The notes beneath the pieces are model-generated. The model made no database searches. It saw nothing but the letters and a program-made list of their open reading frames with translations, and was not told the DNA's origin. A DNA stretch of 64,000 bases from Nitrospira sp. SG-bin1 (GTDB lineage Bacteria; Nitrospirota; Nitrospiria; Nitrospirales; Nitrospiraceae). The stretch covers positions 1 to 64,000 of the forward strand of contig LVWS01000034.1 of assembly GCA_002083365.1 (NCBI GenBank). The letters are read 5' to 3'. This document shows, piece after piece, positions 52,677 through 61,687 of the stretch. The stretch's first letter is position 1, and each line of letters starts with the position of its first letter. The position numbers were made by a program, and so were the translations under genes.

Positions 52677-53780
52677 CTATTGCAATTCCGGCACATGCCG
52701 GACGAGGTGCGTCCGGAGCGTCTCGAGTTCCGGATATTTTTCGAGATTGCGTCTGACATAGCTCAAGACGCGGGGGATATCGGCCAGGAATTTTGGGTTG
52801 CCTTTGACCCGATCGATGTAGACGAATCGGCCGGCCGCCTTCAGATTGCGTTGAATGCTCGTCAAATCGAACAGCCGCCGGAATGCGGCTCGATTGGTCC
52901 AGACAAAGCGCCGTTGGGCCAACTGGTCGAGAAAGTACTCCAACAAATCATCCACGAGCGCTTCATCGAGGCGAATGTAGGCATCCCGCAGGAGTGAGGC
53001 AAGATCGTAGGTCGCCGGTCCCATCAAGGCATCCTGAAAGTCGATCACGCCGAGCCGCAGCCCGTCGACCATCAGATTGCGCGAATGGTAATCACGATGC
53101 GTGAAGACACGCGGCTGTCCCGCCAGCAACTCCGCGATCCATTCGAACTCGCGCGTGATCGCCGCGGCATCCTCGTCGGGCAATGGTGTGCCCCGGCGGG
53201 CCACGATTCCATACTCCACGAAGTGATCGAACTCCCACATCAGCAACGGCACATCGAAACTCCGGTGAAATGCCACGCATCCGGGGTCCGCGGGCGTCGT
53301 GGCGCCGACTTGCATCTGTACCAACACATCGATGGCTTGCTTGTAGCGCACCTCTATGCTCGGCGCATCCGCTTGGCGGACGGCATCGGCCAAGGTCACA
53401 TCTCCGAAATCTTCCAGATACAGCAGGCCGGCCGATTGATCATGGTAGTGGAGTCGGGGCACCGGCACGTTCACGTTGACGAGGTGCGACATGACGTTCA
53501 CGAACGGCAGCTCAGAAACTTGATGAAGTCCTCCGCTCACCGCCTCTTCCGATTGTTTGAAGCCTTCCGGTTCAGCCAACTGCATGACGATGACGGAATC
53601 GGGTGGCCCGCCGGCCAAGGCCGCTCGATAATAGCGCCGATTGGAGGCATCTCCCGCCAGTGGCGTCAGTGTTTTCAGGACCAGGCCCGGCGGTAGACGA
53701 GTCTCGACGGTCTGCGCGATGAGTGTTTGATCGGGAGGAGACAGTGGAGCCTTCGAAGGAGTCGTGTTGGCCTGGACCAT
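52677..53780 (-). CDS. amgK: AmgK-like N-acetylmuramate/N-acetylglucosamine kinase
   Basis: A 367-residue kinase of the aminoglycoside phosphotransferase fold. The ATP-site region is near LTPLAGDASNRRYYRA. The catalytic loop is HRDYHSRNLMVDG and the metal motif VIDFQDALMGP. AmgK phosphorylates the anomeric carbon of MurNAc, feeding MurU. The two genes form the MurNAc recycling bypass that makes cells resistant to fosfomycin in Pseudomonas. The ATG at 53780 is preferred over the TTG at 53789 because a near-consensus promoter ends nine bases upstream. Confidence 0.82.
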   Translation of the reverse strand: MVQANTTPSKAPLSPPDQTLIAQTVETRLPPGLVLKTLTPLAGDASNRRYYRAALAGGPPDSVIVMQLAEPEGFKQSEEAVSGGLHQVSELPFVNVMSHLVNVNVPVPRLHYHDQSAGLLYLEDFGDVTLADAVRQADAPSIEVRYKQAIDVLVQMQVGATTPADPGCVAFHRSFDVPLLMWEFDHFVEYGIVARRGTPLPDEDAAAITREFEWIAELLAGQPRVFTHRDYHSRNLMVDGLRLGVIDFQDALMGPATYDLASLLRDAYIRLDEALVDDLLEYFLDQLAQRRFVWTNRAAFRRLFDLTSIQRNLKAAGRFVYIDRVKGNPKFLADIPRVLSYVRRNLEKYPELETLRTHLVRHVPELQ

Positions 53781-54291
53781 ACCCGGCAAATTATAGCGAG
53801 CCCCTCATGACTTGTCACGAAGACCGCTGATCTTCTACCGAGAGTTACTTCGCTGCTTTGCTCGCAAACCAAGGATCACTGGCTGACAGAATCGCCGCAA
53901 CCCTGCAGTCCGGTAACTGCGTATGAATTCTGGAAAACAGCATAAGACGAATGGGCCCGGATGCGCTTCATATTGTTCCAGGCCCTGCACGGCCCGCTGT
54001 CTGCTCACCTGGTTGGGCAGGATTGGAGAGTCGGCCAACCATGCCAGGCCTGACTGCTGGGCTGGAGAAGAAAAGGCTCCCTGCTGGACCCCCATACCTC
54101 TTACGGAAGCTTCCCGGTTACCGAAGCTTTCTCACAATGACCCCATACCAACCGAGGCCGTCGTATTCTTGGTATCCGATGGTCTGAGCATAGGCCGTGA
54201 CTTCATGGCTCCCGCTGACATAATACCCTCGTTGTCGTCCCGTGATACTCTCATTCGTTTGGCGCTCCCGCCGAAGACATCATTATGATCT
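53781..54291. other. gap with the amgK promoter and a possible gene remnant
   Basis: Besides the amgK promoter, a minus-strand stretch (54118-54285) reads as a plausible protein end, NESITGRQRGYYVSGSHEV, then YAQTIGYQEYDGLGWYG and a TAA. It has no start codon and an in-frame stop just upstream, so it may be the relic of a gene. Nothing else is seen. Confidence 0.35.
53790..53818 (-). promoter_or_regulatory. strong candidate sigma-70 promoter of amgK
   Basis: On the minus strand GTGACA (53818-53813), 17 bases, then TATAAT (53795-53790). The -10 ends nine bases before the amgK ATG and no Shine-Dalgarno sequence lies between, so the mRNA would be leaderless. Confidence 0.65.
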
Positions 54292-54702
54292 TCAGCTCAC
54301 TCGCATGATGGCCCTTTCGCTGTTTTCTTGAGGACCCCACGGTAAAAACCGCCTGACCCCGACCACACCGACGGTCGCACCGACCGTGTCCGCCACCCAA
54401 TCGAGCCAACTCGAGTCTCGAAAAGGAACGAACGCCTGATGTACCTCGTCGCTCATGCCGTACAACGAGGTCAGGAGAATCGCGGCGGGAACTGCGTACT
54501 GCCTCCACACATCACTTCGGCCTCCCCGAAGCGCTCGATAGCAGAGCGCGCCCAACACGGCATATTCGACGGCATGCAAGACCTTATCGCTGAAATGAGT
54601 GACGAACGGTAAATGGGTTTCAGGATGAGGTTGCGAGGATACATAGAAAATGAGTCCGGCATATCCCCACACCGGCCCCCAGTACCGAAGAAATGTCATC
54701 AT
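54292..54702 (-). CDS. VanZ-like membrane protein
   Basis: A 136-residue protein of the VanZ family. Family features: WGPVWGYAGLIFYVSSQP, KVLHAVEYAVLGALCYRAL, LYGMSDEVHQAFVPFRDSSWLDWVADTVGATVG. Four membrane spans are likely. VanZ proteins take part in teicoplanin resistance in enterococci, but most bacterial copies have no known role. The double ATG follows gaggag by five bases. It diverges from the GH57 gene. Confidence 0.88.
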   Translation of the reverse strand: MMTFLRYWGPVWGYAGLIFYVSSQPHPETHLPFVTHFSDKVLHAVEYAVLGALCYRALRGGRSDVWRQYAVPAAILLTSLYGMSDEVHQAFVPFRDSSWLDWVADTVGATVGVVGVRRFLPWGPQENSERAIMRVS

Positions 54703-54801
54703 TTCAACTCCTCATTCGACGTTCCATCATAAATCCGACCGCTGATTGCATGCCCATACCCCCTATGACATACTCGCCGACAGAAAGGGAATCCGGCATC
54801 G

Positions 54802-57000
54802 ATGAAGTCCGTCCACCTGTGTTTCCTATGGCACATGCACCAGCCCTATTACACCGATCCCGTGGTTGGATCGGCCAGCATGCCATGGGTGCGCCTGCAT
54901 GCGACCAAGGCCTATTATGACATGGCCTCTCTGCTGGAAAAATTTCCTGACGTTCGCGCCACCTTCAATTTTACGCCGTCTCTCCTGTTGCAGTTACAGG
55001 AGATCCTCTCCGGCAAGGTCCTCGATCTGTTTTTCGAACATGCCCAACGCCCGGCAGCCACCCTCACCCTTGAGGAAAAAGCTTTTCTGGTCCGTCATTT
55101 CTTTTCCGCCAACTGGGCCACGATGGTACGGCCCTATCCACGATACCATGAGTTGCTCGTCAAACGGGGATTGGATATCGCGGAGCATGATCTCCACCGG
55201 ATAGCCCGTCAATTTTCCACACAGGAGCTGCTGGATCTGCAAGTGTGGCACAATCTCGCGTGGTTCGGATACGGCCCCGTCCAACAATATCCTCGCCTGG
55301 CCGCACTGCGCCAGAAAAATCGGGGCTTCTCCGAGGAGGACAAACGGGAAGTATTGGACCTGCAACGGATAGTCATGGGAGAGATTATCCCCTTGTACCG
55401 ACGGCTCATGGAACGGGGGCACATCGAATTAACCACGACGCCGTTCTATCATCCGATTCTGCCGCTGGTCATCGACACCGAGATCAACCGGCGGGCCAGG
55501 CCCGACCTTCCATTACCCGCCCGCTTTCATGCTCCGGATGACGCCGCGGTCCAACTGGAGCAGGCCGTCGAGTATCATGCGCGGACATTCGGCCGGCCTC
55601 CGACCGGATTGTGGCCATCGGAGGGATCGGTATGCCCCGAGATGCTTCCCCTTGTCTATCAGGCGGGCCTTCGCTGGTTTGCCACGGACGAAGGCATCCT
55701 CTCACGCTCTCTGGGAATGTGCGGCCGCCCATGGCATCGACAATCCGCGCTCTATCAACCCTATCGCATCGGTGACCCCGAGCGTTCGTTGACCGTCCTG
55801 TTCCGCGACCGTGAGATCTCCGATGCATTCGGATTCGTCTACCACAAGACGACGCCCGAAGCCGCCGCCGAGGATGTCCTCCGGCGGGTGCGGGGGATCA
55901 TCCACGATGCGCCGCAGGATACGATCGTCCTCCCCATCATTCTGGACGGTGAAAATCCCTGGGAACACTATCACGACGGCGGCGAACGATTCCTCTCCCT
56001 TTTGTATGAAGCGTTGACGAACCACGATCTGGATCAAACAGGCCAGATACTCGTCCGAGCGTCGACTGTTTCCGAGGTGCTCTCCGTCGCGCCTCCCGCA
56101 CAGCAGCTGCCCTGTCTCCATTCAGGCTCCTGGATCAATTCCGACTATAAAATCTGGATCGGACACCAAGAAGACAATCGCGGGTGGGATCTCCTTGGTC
56201 ATACCCGGACCCGGCTGACGGACCTTTCGCCGAGCCTTCCATCCGACTGCGCGAGAGCAGCCTGGCAAGAACTGTACGCCGCGGAAGGCAGTGATTGGTT
56301 CTGGTGGTACGGCGATGATTTCGACACCGATTTCAAACCGGAATTCGACCGGCTCTTTCGGACGCATCTGCGCAATGTGTGGATGCATATGGGCGTCCCT
56401 CCTCCCGATCAGCTGAACTACCCCATCTGCACCAAGGCAACCGTCTCTGAATCCGAATCGGTCCAACAGCCGCTCGTCCTGTTGCAGCCCACGATCGACG
56501 GCCTGGTCACCGACTTTTTCGAATGGCGCGGCGCGGGGAACATCACGACCCGCCCTCCGCTCGGTGCCATGTGGAAAGCCGACGGACTCTTCACCGCGAT
56601 TCGATTCGGCTGGAACCTTGAGCAACTCGTGCTGAGATTCGATCCCGACGACGCAAGCGCCGCACGGCAAGCGCTTGAGGTCGATGTGACCTTGCAAGGG
56701 CCTGGCGGCACGTTTCGGCTGACGTTTCCATTTTCCACGCCAGGACCGAAGGCATTTCTCCTGTCTCGCCAGAGCCAGGACGGTTGGCACGAGATCGGGA
56801 CCTATCGGTCGATCGGTTCTCAGACCGTTCTAGAGTTGGCCGTCCCTTGGAAAGACCTGCACCTGGAACAAGGACAGACCGTCCAGATGTCGGTCATAGT
56901 GCGTGAACACGGCCTCGAAGTGGCTCGCTATCCCGGCCATCATCCTGCCGTCCTCACCGTACCAGGGCCGACTTTTGAGGCCGAATTATGGAGAGTGTGA
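54802..57000 (+). CDS. glycoside hydrolase family 57 enzyme
   Basis: A 732-residue protein. The N-terminal half is a GH57 barrel: LCFLWHMHQPYYTDP at the start, FNFTPSLLLQLQE, TTTPFYHPILPL, and the nucleophile Glu274 in LWPSEGSVCPE. The acid/base Asp is probably in FRDREISDAFGF. An extra C-terminal beta-rich domain (about 560-732) may bind glucan. GH57 includes alpha-amylases, branching enzymes and glucanotransferases; which one is not readable. It is followed by galT and the CCA-type gene on the same strand. Confidence 0.87.
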   Translation: MKSVHLCFLWHMHQPYYTDPVVGSASMPWVRLHATKAYYDMASLLEKFPDVRATFNFTPSLLLQLQEILSGKVLDLFFEHAQRPAATLTLEEKAFLVRHFFSANWATMVRPYPRYHELLVKRGLDIAEHDLHRIARQFSTQELLDLQVWHNLAWFGYGPVQQYPRLAALRQKNRGFSEEDKREVLDLQRIVMGEIIPLYRRLMERGHIELTTTPFYHPILPLVIDTEINRRARPDLPLPARFHAPDDAAVQLEQAVEYHARTFGRPPTGLWPSEGSVCPEMLPLVYQAGLRWFATDEGILSRSLGMCGRPWHRQSALYQPYRIGDPERSLTVLFRDREISDAFGFVYHKTTPEAAAEDVLRRVRGIIHDAPQDTIVLPIILDGENPWEHYHDGGERFLSLLYEALTNHDLDQTGQILVRASTVSEVLSVAPPAQQLPCLHSGSWINSDYKIWIGHQEDNRGWDLLGHTRTRLTDLSPSLPSDCARAAWQELYAAEGSDWFWWYGDDFDTDFKPEFDRLFRTHLRNVWMHMGVPPPDQLNYPICTKATVSESESVQQPLVLLQPTIDGLVTDFFEWRGAGNITTRPPLGAMWKADGLFTAIRFGWNLEQLVLRFDPDDASAARQALEVDVTLQGPGGTFRLTFPFSTPGPKAFLLSRQSQDGWHEIGTYRSIGSQTVLELAVPWKDLHLEQGQTVQMSVIVREHGLEVARYPGHHPAVLTVPGPTFEAELWRV

Positions 57001-57101
57001 AACATATCTGTTGATCATGATCCGTTGACCGGAAAACGGAAATTGTTTCTTCACGCGTCGGATCAACAGCCCGACAGATCCGTGAACTTCAGGAGGGAAG
57101 A

Positions 57102-58106
57102 ATGCCTGACTTACGTCGCGATCCCATTGTGGGTCGCTGGGTGATCATCTCCACCGAACGGAGAGGCCGCCCGCATGACTTTATTACACTCCAACCGGCT
57201 CGACCGGTTTCGACGGCGCTGTGTCCGTTTTGCCCGGGACAGGAACGGTTGACGCCCAAAGAAATCATGGCCTATCGACCGCAGCCAGGAGCCGCCAACT
57301 CTCCAAACTGGACGGTACGTGTCGTCCCGAATAAGTTTCCCGCGCTGCAAGTCGAAGGGGACATGGGCCGCGAGGGCATCGGCCTCTATGATCGCATGAA
57401 TGGCGTGGGCGCCCATGAAGTCATCATCGAAACTCCCAACCATGTCGAAGGCCTTGCCGACCTCCCGGCCAAGAAGATTGAGGACATGTTGTGGGCCTAT
57501 CGAGACCGTATGATTGATCTCAGAAAGGACCTTCGGTTCCGCTACATCCTCATCTTCAAGAACCATGGCGCGTCGGCCGGGGCCACATTGGACCACAGCC
57601 ATTCTCAGCTGATCGCCCTACCCATTGTCCCGACCAGCGTGCAAGAGGAGCTCGACGGGTGCCGCACGCACTATCAGCAGAAGGAACGCTGCATCTATTG
57701 TGACATCCTCCGGCAAGATCTCTCGGATGGCGATCGAATCGTGGCCGAGAACCCGGAGTTCCTTTGTGTGACACCCTTCGCGCCGCGGTTTCCGTTCGAG
57801 ATGTGGATTCTTCCCAAACGCCATGCCGCGTATTTCGAGGAAAGCCAGAAGTCGCAGTTCGAATTCCTGGCCCCGATCCTTTCAGAATCGTTGCGCCGCA
57901 TGGACAAAGTGCTGTCCCGCCCCCCGTACAACTTCATACTCCATAGTTCTCCTCTGCATGAGAAGACCGGTGACTATTACCATTGGCATCTGGAAATTAT
58001 CCCTAAACTGACGCAGGTGGCCGGCTTCGAATGGGGTACCGGTTTCTACATCAATCCGGTGTCTCCTGAAGAAGCCGCGACGTTCCTCCGCGAAACGGTG
58101 ATCTAA
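57102..58106 (+). CDS. galT: galactose-1-phosphate uridylyltransferase family protein
   Basis: A 334-residue protein; aggaggg lies four bases before the ATG. Zinc-site Cys pairs are in CPFCPGQE and CIYCDIL. The active-site motif is DHSHSQLIALP, where the second His is the uridylylated nucleophile in the family (HxHxQ). Close relatives include ADP-glucose phosphorylases, and in this GH57 context a role in glucan or sugar-phosphate turnover is as likely as the Leloir pathway (no galK or galE here). It abuts the next gene directly. Confidence 0.85.
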   Translation: MPDLRRDPIVGRWVIISTERRGRPHDFITLQPARPVSTALCPFCPGQERLTPKEIMAYRPQPGAANSPNWTVRVVPNKFPALQVEGDMGREGIGLYDRMNGVGAHEVIIETPNHVEGLADLPAKKIEDMLWAYRDRMIDLRKDLRFRYILIFKNHGASAGATLDHSHSQLIALPIVPTSVQEELDGCRTHYQQKERCIYCDILRQDLSDGDRIVAENPEFLCVTPFAPRFPFEMWILPKRHAAYFEESQKSQFEFLAPILSESLRRMDKVLSRPPYNFILHSSPLHEKTGDYYHWHLEIIPKLTQVAGFEWGTGFYINPVSPEEAATFLRETVI

Positions 58107-59489
58107 GTGCCCACCCGCTTTCGTCTGAAAGATCCAGCCCTTAGGGATGTCCTTCGCCGTATCGAACAGATCATTCGCCGTGGAGGGGGAAGGATCTGGT
58201 TGGTCGGGGGCTCTGTGCGCGATCTGGTGCTCGGTCGACAGCCCCGTGATCTGGATATCGAGGTCCTAGGCCTCCCACCGGGTCACATCCACGCATTGCT
58301 GGCGGAGCACTTCTCCGTTCAATTCGTCGGAAAAGCGTTCGCGGTCTTCAAATTGCCAGGTCTGCCGGTCGATCTATCCATCCCCTCGCGCATGTCCGCC
58401 GACGACACCGCTCACCCCAGCCTGCAGAGACAAGTCGATCCCGACATGTCGATCGACGAAGCCCTCGCGCGGCGAGACTTCACCATCAACGCGATGGCCT
58501 GGGATCCGGACACGATGGAGCTTCGCGATCCTTATGACGGCCGCGGTGATCTTGATGCGCGGAGATTGCGCCACGTGTCCAACCGATTCGTGGAGGATCC
58601 ATTGCGCGTCTTGCGTGGCATGCAGTTGTCCGCCCGCTTCGAACTCACGGCTGCGCCGGACACCGTGGCCCTGTGTCAAACCCTGTCACAGGACGACCAG
58701 CCACGCGAGCGCCTATGGGAGGAATGGAAGAAGCTGGTCCTTCAAGGACGTAAGCCCTCGCTGGGTTTGCAGTTCTTACGTCACTGCGGCTGGCTCCGTT
58801 TCTATCCGGAACTGGCGGCCCTTGAGGGCTGTCCGCAAGATCCGATCTGGCATCCGGAAGGCGACGTCTGGATTCACACGCTCCATTGTCTGGACTGGTT
58901 TGCTGCGGAGCGGACCGGTCAAGAGCGTGACGACCTTACCGTCGGCTTGGGCATACTCTGCCATGATTTCGGCAAACCGGCCACGACCAGAGAGGAATTT
59001 GGGCGCGTGACGTCACGAGGGCACGAATCGGAGGGACTAGTCCCGACAAGGCGTTTTCTCGGACGATTGATCGATCAGCTTGACCTCATCGACGAAGTCG
59101 TTCCTTTGGTCCAGTGCCACCTTCGTCCTCGTGCTCTCCATGACGCCATTGCTTCGGACAGCGCAATCCGCCGATTGGCACGCCACGTTCAGCGCATCGA
59201 CCGGTTGGTGCGCGTCGCGCGGGCGGACCACGCAGGCCGTCCGCCTAAGCCGTTTGATGGATTTCCAGCCGGTGAGTGGCTGTTGACCAAAGCACAAGAG
59301 TTGGCCGTGGACCGCCACGCTCCCCTTCCCATTGTCATGGGCCGCCATCTATTGGAACTTGGGGTTCAGCCTGGTCCTGGCATGGGGCGCCTCCTTGATG
59401 ACTGTTATGAGGCGCAACTCGACGGAGAATTTAGCACCCTGGAAGAAGGTCTCGTGTACGTCAAGAATCGATTCTCCGATCCCTGTTGA
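58107..59489 (+). CDS. CCA-adding enzyme / poly(A) polymerase-type nucleotidyltransferase
   Basis: A 460-residue protein starting at GTG, immediately after the galT stop. The class II nucleotidyltransferase head shows LVGGSVRDLVLG and RDLDIEVLG (DxD). Next come the RRDFTINAMAWD and RFVEDPLRVLRGMQLSARF motifs, and a C-terminal HD domain (LCHDFGKPATT). The HD domain places it with tRNA nucleotidyltransferases that also act as phosphohydrolases. All three tRNAs here encode CCA, so it would serve mainly for repair. Poly(A) polymerase is the alternative. Confidence 0.85.
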   Translation: MPTRFRLKDPALRDVLRRIEQIIRRGGGRIWLVGGSVRDLVLGRQPRDLDIEVLGLPPGHIHALLAEHFSVQFVGKAFAVFKLPGLPVDLSIPSRMSADDTAHPSLQRQVDPDMSIDEALARRDFTINAMAWDPDTMELRDPYDGRGDLDARRLRHVSNRFVEDPLRVLRGMQLSARFELTAAPDTVALCQTLSQDDQPRERLWEEWKKLVLQGRKPSLGLQFLRHCGWLRFYPELAALEGCPQDPIWHPEGDVWIHTLHCLDWFAAERTGQERDDLTVGLGILCHDFGKPATTREEFGRVTSRGHESEGLVPTRRFLGRLIDQLDLIDEVVPLVQCHLRPRALHDAIASDSAIRRLARHVQRIDRLVRVARADHAGRPPKPFDGFPAGEWLLTKAQELAVDRHAPLPIVMGRHLLELGVQPGPGMGRLLDDCYEAQLDGEFSTLEEGLVYVKNRFSDPC

Positions 59490-59539
59490 ACGGATCCTTG
59501 TTCCTGACTTTCAGAACTCTCTAATCGGTCGAAACACCC

Positions 59540-59569
59540 TTGCCCCTTGGCCGCTAAAGCGCGTATCAT
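59540..59569 (+). promoter_or_regulatory. candidate promoter of the MoaD/ThiS-like gene (leaderless)
   Basis: TTGCCC (59540-59545), 18 bases, then TATCAT (59564-59569). The ATG lies six bases after the -10, without a Shine-Dalgarno sequence. Confidence 0.4.
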
Positions 59570-59575
59570 CTTCCC

Positions 59576-59770
59576 ATGCACGTACAACTGAGCCATCCTT
59601 CGCGGTCGGTCGAAATCAAGGGTCCGAAGCGAGCGAAAGACGTGCTACGCGAATTAAATCTTCTGACTGAAGCACACTTGGTGATTCGGGATGACGAATT
59701 GGTGACTGAAGATGAGATTCTCTCCGACAAGGATCAAATCGAAATTCGACCGGTGATTTCGGGCGGGTAA
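59576..59770 (+). CDS. MoaD/ThiS-like ubiquitin-fold sulphur carrier
   Basis: A 64-residue protein of the beta-grasp type. The C-terminus ends in GG (VISGG), needed for adenylation and thiocarboxylate formation. The segment VLRELNLLTEAHLVIRDDEL fits the family, and EDEILSDKDQIEIRPVISGG resembles TtuB and ThiS. It carries sulphur for cofactor synthesis or tRNA thiolation; the E1-like partner is not in the window. No ribosome binding site is seen. Confidence 0.8.
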   Translation: MHVQLSHPSRSVEIKGPKRAKDVLRELNLLTEAHLVIRDDELVTEDEILSDKDQIEIRPVISGG

Positions 59771-60270
59771 TACGGACACAAATTCTCCATCACGAGCAAA
59801 GATCCTCCCCGAAGGGATCCCGGCGAATTCAGTGGAGCCTCGTGATGAGGAACCAGCCCATAGTATAGCCTTCCGAAACGTATCAATATGAATGGATCGT
59901 ACGAATACATCTGATTGCCGGCATGGTCAAACTAGCTGCGCAATGTCACGAGATACATCCATCCTCACACTCAAAGTGACATCTTAGCTCATCAAAGCGG
60001 TTCACCAGGTTCACATTGCATCCGTCCATCACCTTGTCATCCTGGAAATGAGGCAGTTTAGTCGGATCCGTGCCATTCCGCTACAACAAGCTGTAGGATA
60101 AACCATTCGCAAGTTCATGAGAGAAATTTTGTAACCTGCTGATTACTCAGCGGTCTGTCTTTCATCTCATCAATAGGGCCGAGCGGCACTACCTTTGCTG
60201 AACGATTACACAAGTGCCAAATGAATGGCACAGACACTTTCAACTTTTTACTCATAGGGGGATTTTTATA
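59771..60270. other. intergenic region, 500 bp
   Basis: Nothing is supported except, at the right end, the ribosome binding site aggggg of the next gene. A minus-strand frame (60115-60456) is a shadow of the Lys/Glu-rich gene. Confidence 0.45.
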
Positions 60271-60501
60271 ATGAAGAGCATGTTGATGGCGGTTATGGCA
60301 GTGGCAGTGGCAGTGACCTTCAGCGCGCCGGCCTTCGCAGGCGAGAAGAAGGAAGAGAAGAAGAGCGGCCATGTCGTGATGGCGGAAGAGAAGAAGAAGG
60401 ACGGTAAGGCCGACGAGACCTTCGGCGATAAGAAGGAAGAGAAGAAGGGCGGCCATGCCGACACCTTCGGTGAAGAGAAGAAGGACAAGGGCGGCAAGTA
60501 A
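60271..60501 (+). CDS. small exported Lys/Glu-rich repeat protein
   Basis: A 76-residue protein. The ATG at 60271 lies nine bases after aggggg and begins a clear signal peptide (MKSMLMAVMAVAVAVTFSAP, cleavage after AFA). The mature 53 residues are of low complexity: KKEEKKSGH and KKEEKKGGH occur as repeats, with two ETFG/DTFG motifs. It is almost wholly charged, with His and Gly, so it is probably disordered; metal binding is possible. A strong terminator follows. No family is recognised. Confidence 0.75.
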   Translation: MKSMLMAVMAVAVAVTFSAPAFAGEKKEEKKSGHVVMAEEKKKDGKADETFGDKKEEKKGGHADTFGEEKKDKGGK

Positions 60502-60838
60502 GACTCGGCTTGCTGAGGCTGGACCCGGGGGGTTTCCTACACCGTAGGAAGCCCCCTGTTGTTCAGAACCTTCTCTTTTCTCTCACTACTCCCTTCAGAT
60601 TCACCCACACCTGGCTCTCTTAGATTCCCATCGGAGCAGACTGATGCTCACGACAAATTTGAACAAGGCGTACGATTCCGTCTTCGACCCGCGCTCATGC
60701 TATGACCAATCGGAGCTAATAATCCAACTATCACCTTTATAATTCGAAGGACTTAGGCAGAAGCATTTTTTGCGTTGACATCGGTACGAGCTTTGCGGGT
60801 AGACTTCCGAGCGGACTGCGGGGCGAGGGAGGTATGAC
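60502..60838. other. intergenic region, 337 bp
   Basis: It holds the terminator at 60528-60556 and a candidate promoter for the next gene: TTGACA (60775-60780), 19 bases, TAGACT (60800-60805). No gene is supported. Confidence 0.45.
60528..60556 (+). terminator. rho-independent terminator after the Lys/Glu-rich gene
   Basis: gggggtttcctac (60528-60540) pairs with gtaggaagccccc (60544-60556), with one G-U pair and a 3-base loop, followed by tgttgtt. Confidence 0.75.
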
Positions 60839-61189
60839 ATGCATGTACCCAAATCGATTCCCAGCCCCTATCAGTGGCTTCCGATCGGTTTGCTGCTGTT
60901 CATCATGACAGCGTGCGCCTCATCCGACTCTCCCGCAGTCATAGCTGACGGAACGGCAACACTTTCATGGGATGCCAGTGCGGGAGCAGATGTTGCCGGA
61001 TATAAAATCTATCATGCAACGGCCTCAGGTGCGTATGGAGCACCGGTTGCGACCGTGACCATGGACGTCACAAACTACACCATGACCGGACTGGAAAACG
61101 GTACCACTTATTTCTTCGTAGTCACCGCATACAATACGGATGGAGCCGAAAGTTCCTTCTCAAATGAAGTGAGTAAAGCCATCCTTTGA
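60839..61189 (+). CDS. fibronectin type III domain lipoprotein
   Basis: A 116-residue protein; gggagg lies six bases before the ATG. The signal peptide ends with a lipobox (MTAC, Cys27). One fibronectin type III domain follows (about 35-112): ATLSWDASAGADVAGYKIY, then YTMTGLENGTTYFFVVTAYN, then ESSFSNEVS. It probably takes part in binding at the cell surface. It stands alone, with a candidate promoter (TTGACA at 60775). Confidence 0.82.
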   Translation: MHVPKSIPSPYQWLPIGLLLFIMTACASSDSPAVIADGTATLSWDASAGADVAGYKIYHATASGAYGAPVATVTMDVTNYTMTGLENGTTYFFVVTAYNTDGAESSFSNEVSKAIL

Positions 61190-61362
61190 CCACACCCGTA
61201 CCTCTGGACTTTTTCCTCGCTCGTCTCTTGACCCTCTCTCTCCGACAACTGTATAACCACTCACGCTGGAACGTACTGAGACAAAGGAGCGGAGGCAAGA
61301 AGACTCACCTTCACCATCGTCGTCAGGCTTGCCTTTTACCTCACAACTTATTTCTCAGCGAT

Positions 61363-61438
61363 GCGCCCGTAGCTCAATGGATAGAGCACCAGACTACGGA
61401 TCTGGGGGTTACAGGTTCAAGTCCTGTCGGGCGCACCA
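61363..61438 (+). tRNA. tRNA-Arg (ACG), with encoded CCA
   Basis: The acceptor stem pairs GCGCCCG with CGGGCGC; discriminator A and CCA follow. The anticodon arm is CCAGA-CTACGGA-TCTGG, giving anticodon ACG, whose A34 is edited to inosine. The 3' half is partly duplicated at 61473-61513. Confidence 0.96.
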
Positions 61439-61472
61439 CACCCGCGCTGGTACCGTTCTCTATGCCTACCTG

Positions 61473-61513
61473 ACGGATCTGGGCCTATCACATCAAGTCC
61501 TGTCGGGCACAGC
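61473..61513 (+). repeat. partial duplicate of the tRNA-Arg 3' half
   Basis: acggatctggg (61473-61483) and tcaagtcctgtcgggc (61493-61508) match tRNA-Arg positions 61396-61406 and 61417-61432 exactly, in the same order. The bases between differ. It lacks the 5' half, so it is not a tRNA; it looks like an attachment-site scar or tandem duplication. Confidence 0.7.
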
Positions 61514-61687
61514 AAACAAGCTTGCTTGACCCGGAACCAACTAACAGGGCACGGGTAAAGCTCGTTCCAGCGGCTCATCCGGCATACCTGTCTTTCCTAC
61601 GCCGTTCCCGGTGCCTGTTCTCTTGCGACTCTCTCAAGGGGCTTCCCTTGTTGTGAGCAAGGAAGAGGTTATGGATCAATAGGCATC

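Noticed and set aside
61473..61513. second tRNA gene
   Set aside because: Only the 3' half matches; the acceptor 5' strand and D-arm are missing.
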